Part shown: positions 58,070 through 64,000 of the stretch, piece after piece
Layout of the letters: each line of letters starts with the position of its first letter
Numbering within the stretch: position 1 is the stretch's first letter
Source: Superficieibacter sp. 1612_C1
GTDB taxonomy: Bacteria; Pseudomonadota; Gammaproteobacteria; Enterobacterales; Enterobacteriaceae
Length of the DNA stretch: 64,000 nucleotides
NCBI RefSeq assembly: GCF_015234305.1
Contig: NZ_JADGMI010000002.1
Coordinates: 868,001 to 932,000 of the forward strand
Direction: 5' to 3'
Program-made: the position numbers and the translations under genes
The notes under the pieces: generated by a model
The model's database searches: none
Told to the model about the DNA's origin: nothing
The model's input: the letters and a program-made list of their open reading frames with translations, nothing else

Positions 58070-58792
58070 CATTATTAGCAAAGCGTATATATAAAGCCGG
58101 ATTTGTACGTATTCATAATAAAATCCATTATCAGACAACTTCATTACATATCAATATCTTAAAAATACAGCACGCTGCATGTTGCCTGATTTATCAGCGG
58201 GCAGGCTGTTATTTTTCTCACATCACACTCTGGGGCTTGCTCCCGGATAATTGAAATGATATTAGTTAATTCAACGTTCTCGCAGACAAATGTGCTAAAT
58301 AGTAAGCAAATGTTAATTTTTTGCAAAATGCTGCCTCATGACACCATGACGTTACGTTTCTGTGATTGCAACGGCGCTATTTTATTGAAAAAGAATGCTT
58401 TTTCAGCTATTTCGTCCATTTTTTAGCCGCTTTTTGAGCGAGATGGGATAGCATAAAAGAGAATTAGTTAACAAATTTGCAAATTATATTGGCGGCACAC
58501 GAAGGCATTTGATACTTTCCGGCCAGCTAATTGGTAGCAGAACTTGCGTAGATGAGAATTATTTTCAAATAGCTTGTCTTACGCCGTAAATGAATATGTC
58601 TCGACAGGGGAGACATATAAAGGAATCGACATAAGGTTGCCGTCAGAGCCAACCGTAATAAATAAGTCGGTGATAGCAGCAAGAAAAGCAGCCCGGCAGT
58701 CGCCAAAAGCTCCTGCATTGACCGGGAACCCTAACGGGAACTGAAGAAGCTGGCCCTGGGCCAGTAATTATAATTATTGGAGTCATAACACA
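58070..58792. other. Long AT-rich region and leader upstream of oppA
   Basis: About 720 bases without a convincing gene. The right part (58520-58792) is probably the oppA leader, in which the GcvB small RNA is known to bind near the ribosome-binding site in E. coli and Salmonella. An AGACATAT... segment with GTCTC/GAGAC pairing near 58600-58613 could form a hairpin. A 63-residue minus-strand frame at 58527-58718 has a hydrophobic start but no other support. Confidence 0.45.
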
Positions 58793-60427
58793 ATGTCCAT
58801 CATCACGAAGAAAAGTCTGGTTGCGGCAGGCGTTTTAGCAGCGCTTATCGCAGGAAATGTTGCTTTTGCGGCAGATGTCCCGGCAGGCGTTACGCTTGCT
58901 GAAAAGCAAACGATGATCCGTAATAACGGCGCTGAGCCGCAGTCGCTGGATCCGAATAAGATTGAAGGGGTTCCTGAAGCAAACGTGAGCCGCGATCTGT
59001 TTGAAGGTCTGCTGGTAACCTCCTCTGTTGACGGTCACCCTATCCCGGGCGTGGCCGAAAGTTGGGATAATAAAGATTTTAAAGTCTGGACCTTCCACTT
59101 ACGTAAAGACGCCAAATGGTCTAACGGCGAGCCCGTTACCGCTCAGGATTTTGTCTACAGCTGGCAGCGTCTGGTCGATCCTAATACCGCATCTCCGTAC
59201 GCCAGTTATCCGCAGTACGGCCATATCCTCAACGTTGATGAAATCGTTGAAGGTAAGAAAAAGCCGTCTGAGCTGGGTGTGAAAGCAATTGATGCCAATA
59301 CGCTGGAAGTGACCCTCAGCGAGCCGGTGCCGTATTTTTACAAGCTGCTGGTTAACCCGGCCATGTCGCCGGTTAATAAAACCGCCATTGATAAATTTGG
59401 TGAGAAGTGGACCCAGCCTGCAAACATTGTTTCTAACGGCGCATACAAACTTAAAGATTGGGTCGTTAACGAACGTATTGTGATGGAGCGTAATACTAAC
59501 TACTGGAATAACGCGAAAACCGCCATCGACCAGGTCACCTATCTGCCTATCTCTTCAGAAGTCACCGATGTTAACCGCTATCGCAGCGGCGAAATCGATA
59601 TGACCTATAATAACCTGCCGATCGAGCTCTTTCAGAAGCTGAAGAAAGAGATCCCGAATGAAGTGCACGTTGACCCGTATCTGTGTACCTATTATTACGA
59701 AATCAATAACCAGAAAGCACCGTTTACCGATGCACGGGTACGTACTGCGCTGAAGCTGGGCCTGGATCGCGATATCATCACTAATAAAGTGAAAGCACAG
59801 GGCGATTTGCCAGCCTACGGTTATACTCCGCCGTATACCGATGGAGCCAAACTGACCAAGCCGGAGTGGTTTAGCTGGACTCAGGCTAAACGTAACGAAG
59901 AAGCCAAAAAACTGTTGGCAGAAGCGGGCTACACGGCGGATAAGCCGCTGACCTTTAACCTGCTGTACAACACCTCCGATCTGCACAAAAAACTGGCCAT
60001 TGCTGCCGCCTCTATCTGGAAGAAAAATCTGGGTGTGAACGTCAAACTGGTTAACCAGGAGTGGAAAACATTCCTCGATACCCGCCATCAGGGAACCTAT
60101 GACGTTGCGCGTGCGGGGTGGTGTGCGGACTATAACGAACCTACATCCTTCCTGAATACCATGCTCTCCGGTAGTTCTATGAACACCGCCCATTATAAGA
60201 GCCCGGCGTTTGACAGCATTATGGCCGAGGCCGTTAAAGCGACTGACGAAGCAAAACGTACTGAGCTGTACGACAAAGCCGAGCAGCAACTGGGTAAAGA
60301 TAGCGCCATTGTTCCGGTCTATTACTACGTGAATGCTCGCCTGGTTAAACCCTGGGTCGGCGGCTATTCCGGTAAAGATCCGATGGACGATCTCTACACT
60401 AAAGATATGTACATTATTAAGCACTAA
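58793..60427 (+). CDS. oppA: Oligopeptide ABC transporter, periplasmic binding protein OppA
   Basis: Binds peptides of two to five residues in the periplasm and hands them to OppBCDF. The 544-residue precursor has a signal peptide (about 1-26, cleavage after VAFA) and the SBP family 5 signature around WTFHLRKDAKWSNGEPVTAQDF (in part); Tyr/Asn/Asp residues of the peptide pocket are in ARAGWCADYNEPTSFLN. GGAG lies about 10 bases before the ATG. It is followed by a stable hairpin, which fits its much higher expression than oppBCDF. Confidence 0.97.
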   Translation: MSIITKKSLVAAGVLAALIAGNVAFAADVPAGVTLAEKQTMIRNNGAEPQSLDPNKIEGVPEANVSRDLFEGLLVTSSVDGHPIPGVAESWDNKDFKVWTFHLRKDAKWSNGEPVTAQDFVYSWQRLVDPNTASPYASYPQYGHILNVDEIVEGKKKPSELGVKAIDANTLEVTLSEPVPYFYKLLVNPAMSPVNKTAIDKFGEKWTQPANIVSNGAYKLKDWVVNERIVMERNTNYWNNAKTAIDQVTYLPISSEVTDVNRYRSGEIDMTYNNLPIELFQKLKKEIPNEVHVDPYLCTYYYEINNQKAPFTDARVRTALKLGLDRDIITNKVKAQGDLPAYGYTPPYTDGAKLTKPEWFSWTQAKRNEEAKKLLAEAGYTADKPLTFNLLYNTSDLHKKLAIAAASIWKKNLGVNVKLVNQEWKTFLDTRHQGTYDVARAGWCADYNEPTSFLNTMLSGSSMNTAHYKSPAFDSIMAEAVKATDEAKRTELYDKAEQQLGKDSAIVPVYYYVNARLVKPWVGGYSGKDPMDDLYTKDMYIIKH

Positions 60428-60437
60428 TGGCAATAAG

Positions 60438-60460
60438 CGGGGCAGCGTGTGTCTGCCCCG
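60438..60460 (+). promoter_or_regulatory. Intercistronic hairpin between oppA and oppB
   Basis: CGGGGCAG and CTGCCCCG arms around CGTGTGT. It lies 11 bases after the oppA stop and has no T run, so it is more likely a partial terminator or mRNA-stabilising structure that lowers downstream expression than a full stop. Confidence 0.6.
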
Positions 60461-60511
60461 CAGTGTCTTATTTCATCGCACTACAAAGGCACACGCCAGA
60501 AGGTATGGGCA

Positions 60512-61432
60512 ATGTTGAAATTTATTCTCCGTCGCTGTCTGGAAGCGATTCCGACGCTATTTATTCTTATTACTATTTCGTTCTTTATGATGCGCCTCGC
60601 GCCGGGAAGTCCTTTCACCGGGGAACGTACGCTGCCGCCAGAAGTGATGGCGAATATTGAAGCGAAATATCACCTGAACGATCCTATCTCCACGCAATAC
60701 TTCAATTATCTGAAGCAGCTCGCGCACGGTGATTTCGGACCGTCGTTTAAGTACAAAGATTATTCGGTTAACGATCTGGTTGCCGCCAGCTTTCCGGTTT
60801 CCGCGAAGCTGGGTGCGGCGGCGTTTTTCCTTGCAGTGATCCTCGGTGTTTCCGCCGGCGTTATTGCCGCACTGAAGCAAAATACGAGATGGGATTATTC
60901 AGTCATGGGGGTAGCGATGACCGGGGTAGTTATCCCGAGCTTTGTCGTCGCGCCGTTACTGGTGATGATATTTGCCATTACCCTTAAATGGTTACCCGGT
61001 GGCGGCTGGAACGGTGGGGCGCTCATTTATATGATCCTGCCGATGGTTGCGTTATCGCTGGCCTATATTGCCAGCATTGCGCGTATCACCCGTGGCTCCA
61101 TGATTGAAGTGCTGCATTCCAACTTTATCCGCACCGCGAAAGCCAAAGGATTACCGATGCGGCGTATTATTATCCGTCATGCATTAAAACCCGCGCTGTT
61201 ACCGGTATTGTCATATATGGGTCCGGCGTTTGTCGGCATCATTACTGGCTCAATGGTCATTGAAACCATTTATGGTCTGCCGGGCATCGGCCAGTTGTTC
61301 GTTAACGGCGCGTTGAACCGCGATTATTCGCTGGTCTTGAGTCTGACGATCCTGGTGGGGGCGCTGACTATTTTGTTTAACGCGGTGGTCGACGTGCTGT
61401 ATGCCGTTATCGACCCGAAAATTCGTTACTGA
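60512..61432 (+). CDS. oppB: Oligopeptide ABC transporter permease OppB
   Basis: A 306-residue inner-membrane permease with six helices and the EAA loop that contacts the ATPases (ARITRGSMIEVLHSNFIRTAKAKGL in part). The start at 60512 (MLKFILRR) gives the E. coli length; the open frame continues upstream without support. Second gene of oppABCDF, 14 bases before oppC. Confidence 0.96.
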   Translation: MLKFILRRCLEAIPTLFILITISFFMMRLAPGSPFTGERTLPPEVMANIEAKYHLNDPISTQYFNYLKQLAHGDFGPSFKYKDYSVNDLVAASFPVSAKLGAAAFFLAVILGVSAGVIAALKQNTRWDYSVMGVAMTGVVIPSFVVAPLLVMIFAITLKWLPGGGWNGGALIYMILPMVALSLAYIASIARITRGSMIEVLHSNFIRTAKAKGLPMRRIIIRHALKPALLPVLSYMGPAFVGIITGSMVIETIYGLPGIGQLFVNGALNRDYSLVLSLTILVGALTILFNAVVDVLYAVIDPKIRY

Positions 61433-61446
61433 CGCTGGAGTTCGCC

Positions 61447-62355
61447 ATGATGTTAACTAAGAAAAACAGCGAGGCGCTGGAAAACTTCAGTGAAAAACTC
61501 GACATTGAAGGGCGCAGTTTGTGGCAGGATGCCCGGCGACGCTTTGTTCATAACCGTGCGGCTGTTGCCAGCCTGATTATGCTGATTATTATCGCGTTGT
61601 TTGTCATTTTAGCCCCCATGTTGTCGCAGTTTACCTATTTTGATACTGACTGGGAGATGATGTCAGCGGCACCGGATATGGCGTCAGGGCACTATTTTGG
61701 CACCGACTCCTCGGGACGCGATCTGCTGGTGCGTGTCGCAATTGGCGGGCGCATTTCGCTGATGGTCGGCATCGCGGCCGCGTTGGTGGCGGTCATAGTC
61801 GGTACGCTTTACGGTTCGCTCTCCGGCTATCTCGGCGGCAAAATTGACTCGGTAATGATGCGTATGCTGGAGATCCTTAACTCCTTTCCGTTCATGTTCT
61901 TTGTCATTCTGCTGGTGACCTTCTTTGGGCAAAACATTCTGCTGATTTTTGTCGCCATCGGTATGGTTTCCTGGCTGGATATGGCGCGTATTGTGCGCGG
62001 CCAGACGCTCAGCCTGAAAAGGAAAGAGTTTATCGAAGCGGCGCAGGTCGGTGGCGTTTCCACGGCGAATATCGTGGTGCGGCATATTGTGCCCAACGTG
62101 CTGGGCGTGGTGGTGGTTTACGCTTCGCTGCTGGTGCCAAGCATGATCCTGTTTGAATCCTTCCTGAGCTTCCTGGGTCTTGGAACGCAAGAGCCGTTAA
62201 GTAGTTGGGGTGCGCTGTTGAGCGACGGGGCAAACTCGATGGAAGTTTCTCCGTGGCTGTTACTCTTTCCGGCAGGTTTTCTGGTTGTGACCCTGTTTTG
62301 TTTTAACTTTATCGGCGATGGCCTGCGTGATGCCCTCGACCCGAAAGATCGTTAA
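61447..62355 (+). CDS. oppC: Oligopeptide ABC transporter permease OppC
   Basis: The second permease, 302 residues and the same length as in E. coli. An N-terminal cytoplasmic segment precedes the first helix (AAVASLIMLIIIALFVILA); the EAA loop reads RGQTLSLKRKEFIEAAQVGG. It forms the transmembrane channel with OppB. GGAG precedes the ATG. Confidence 0.96.
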   Translation: MMLTKKNSEALENFSEKLDIEGRSLWQDARRRFVHNRAAVASLIMLIIIALFVILAPMLSQFTYFDTDWEMMSAAPDMASGHYFGTDSSGRDLLVRVAIGGRISLMVGIAAALVAVIVGTLYGSLSGYLGGKIDSVMMRMLEILNSFPFMFFVILLVTFFGQNILLIFVAIGMVSWLDMARIVRGQTLSLKRKEFIEAAQVGGVSTANIVVRHIVPNVLGVVVVYASLLVPSMILFESFLSFLGLGTQEPLSSWGALLSDGANSMEVSPWLLLFPAGFLVVTLFCFNFIGDGLRDALDPKDR

Positions 62356-62366
62356 GGAGCGCTGCC

Positions 62367-63367
<1,001 letters not shown>

Positions 63368-63371
<4 letters not shown>

Positions 63372-64000
63372 ATGCCGTAACAGAAAACAGAAATGTGCTG
63401 CTCGAAATTGCCGATTTGAAGGTGCATTTCGACATTAAAGATGGCAAGCAGTGGTTCTGGCAGCCAGCCAAAACCCTGAAGGCGGTCGACGGCGTGACGC
63501 TGCGCCTTTACGAAGGTGAAACGCTGGGCGTGGTGGGCGAATCGGGCTGCGGTAAGTCCACCTTTGCGCGCGCTATCATCGGTCTGGTTAAAGCCACCGA
63601 TGGTAAAGTAGCCTGGCTGGGGAAAGATTTACTGGGCATGAAGCCGGACGAGTGGCGGGCGGTACGTAGCGACATCCAGATGATTTTCCAGGATCCGCTG
63701 GCCTCACTGAATCCGCGTATGACCATCGGCGAAATTATTGCCGAACCGCTACGCACCTATCATCCGAAAATGCCGCGCCAGGAAGTCCGCGATCGGGTGA
63801 AAACCATGATGATGAAAGTGGGGTTATTGCCTAACCTCATCAACCGTTATCCGCATGAATTTTCCGGCGGACAATGCCAGCGTATCGGTATTGCGCGTGC
63901 GTTAATTCTTGAGCCGAAACTGATCATCTGTGACGAGCCCGTTTCGGCACTGGATGTGTCGATTCAGGCGCAGGTTGTCAACCTGCTTCAGCAGTTACAG
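63368..64000 (+). CDS. oppF: Oligopeptide ABC transporter ATP-binding protein OppF (partial, cut by window end)
   Basis: The first 211 codons of the second ATPase are visible: MNAVTENRNVLLEI, Walker A GESGCGKSTFARA, ABC signature FSGGQCQRIGIARAL and Walker B LIICDEPVSALD. About 120 residues, including the C-terminal extension, lie beyond the right edge. ATG overlaps the oppD TGA. Confidence 0.97.

Noticed and set aside
58527-58718. Small hydrophobic minus-strand frame upstream of oppA
   Set aside because: A single hydrophobic stretch without a ribosome-binding site or any conserved neighbour relation; more likely chance in an AT-rich leader region.

Overview
The window is a piece of an enterobacterial (Enterobacteriaceae, gamma-proteobacterial) chromosome. 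The gene order ychF-pth-ychH-dauA-prs-ispE-lolB-hemA-prfA-prmC-sirB2-sirB1-kdsA-chaABC-ychN-ychO-narLX-narK-narGHJI-tyr tRNAs-purU-ychJ-rssB-galU-hns-tdk-adhE-ychE-oppABCDF matches the E. coli K-12 hemA-nar-opp region almost gene for gene, and the proteins are close to their E. coli counterparts. The species cannot be fixed from this alone. The extra genes point to an Enterobacter/Citrobacter/Klebsiella-like relative rather than E. coli itself.

Region 1 (1-5.6 kb) is an AT-rich integrated island next to ychF. From the chromosome side inward it holds a P4-type tyrosine integrase with three TGTACTCA repeats in front of it, a Fic-family gene cut off by a deleted IS3-family element, and a three-gene leftward operon: a superfamily I helicase, a DarT-like ADP-ribosyltransferase and an ADP-ribosylglycohydrolase that runs off the left edge. 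This looks like a toxin/eraser defence module related to DarTG, but with a glycohydrolase in place of the DarG macro domain and a helicase as partner.

Region 2 (5.6-36.6 kb) is conserved backbone: translation quality control and release (ychF, pth, prfA, prmC), PRPP, isoprenoid, haem and KDO precursors (prs, ispE, hemA, kdsA), lipoprotein sorting (lolB), cation and glutathione functions (chaA, chaC), and the complete nitrate sensing, transport and respiration block (narL, narX, narK, narGHJI) with recognisable FNR and NarL sites. Between chaC and ychO lie accessory genes: a DUF1883 protein, a chemoreceptor behind a sigma-28 type promoter, and a secreted PEBP/YbcL-like protein.

Region 3 (36.6-47.4 kb) is the most unusual part. 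It is an 11-gene, same-strand, start-stop-overlapping cluster inserted between narI and the tyrosine tRNA operon. It encodes a FabH/OleA-like ketosynthase III, an OleD-like dehydrogenase, a metallo-beta-lactamase-fold hydrolase, a PaaK/F390-synthetase-like adenylating enzyme, a PAP2 phosphatase, a sterol-desaturase-family hydroxylase, a fatty acid desaturase, a second 3-beta-HSD-like dehydrogenase, a ceramide-glucosyltransferase-like GT, an unrecognised 180-residue protein and a GT1 glycosyltransferase. Together they look like a pathway for a condensed, hydroxylated, unsaturated and glycosylated lipid that I cannot match to a named system.

Region 4 (47.4-64 kb) returns to backbone: 180-bp rtT-type repeats, two tRNA-Tyr genes under a stringent-type promoter, purU, ychJ, rssB (with no rssA beside it), galU, hns, tdk, adhE, ychE and the oligopeptide ABC transporter oppABCD plus the start of oppF, which is cut by the right edge.
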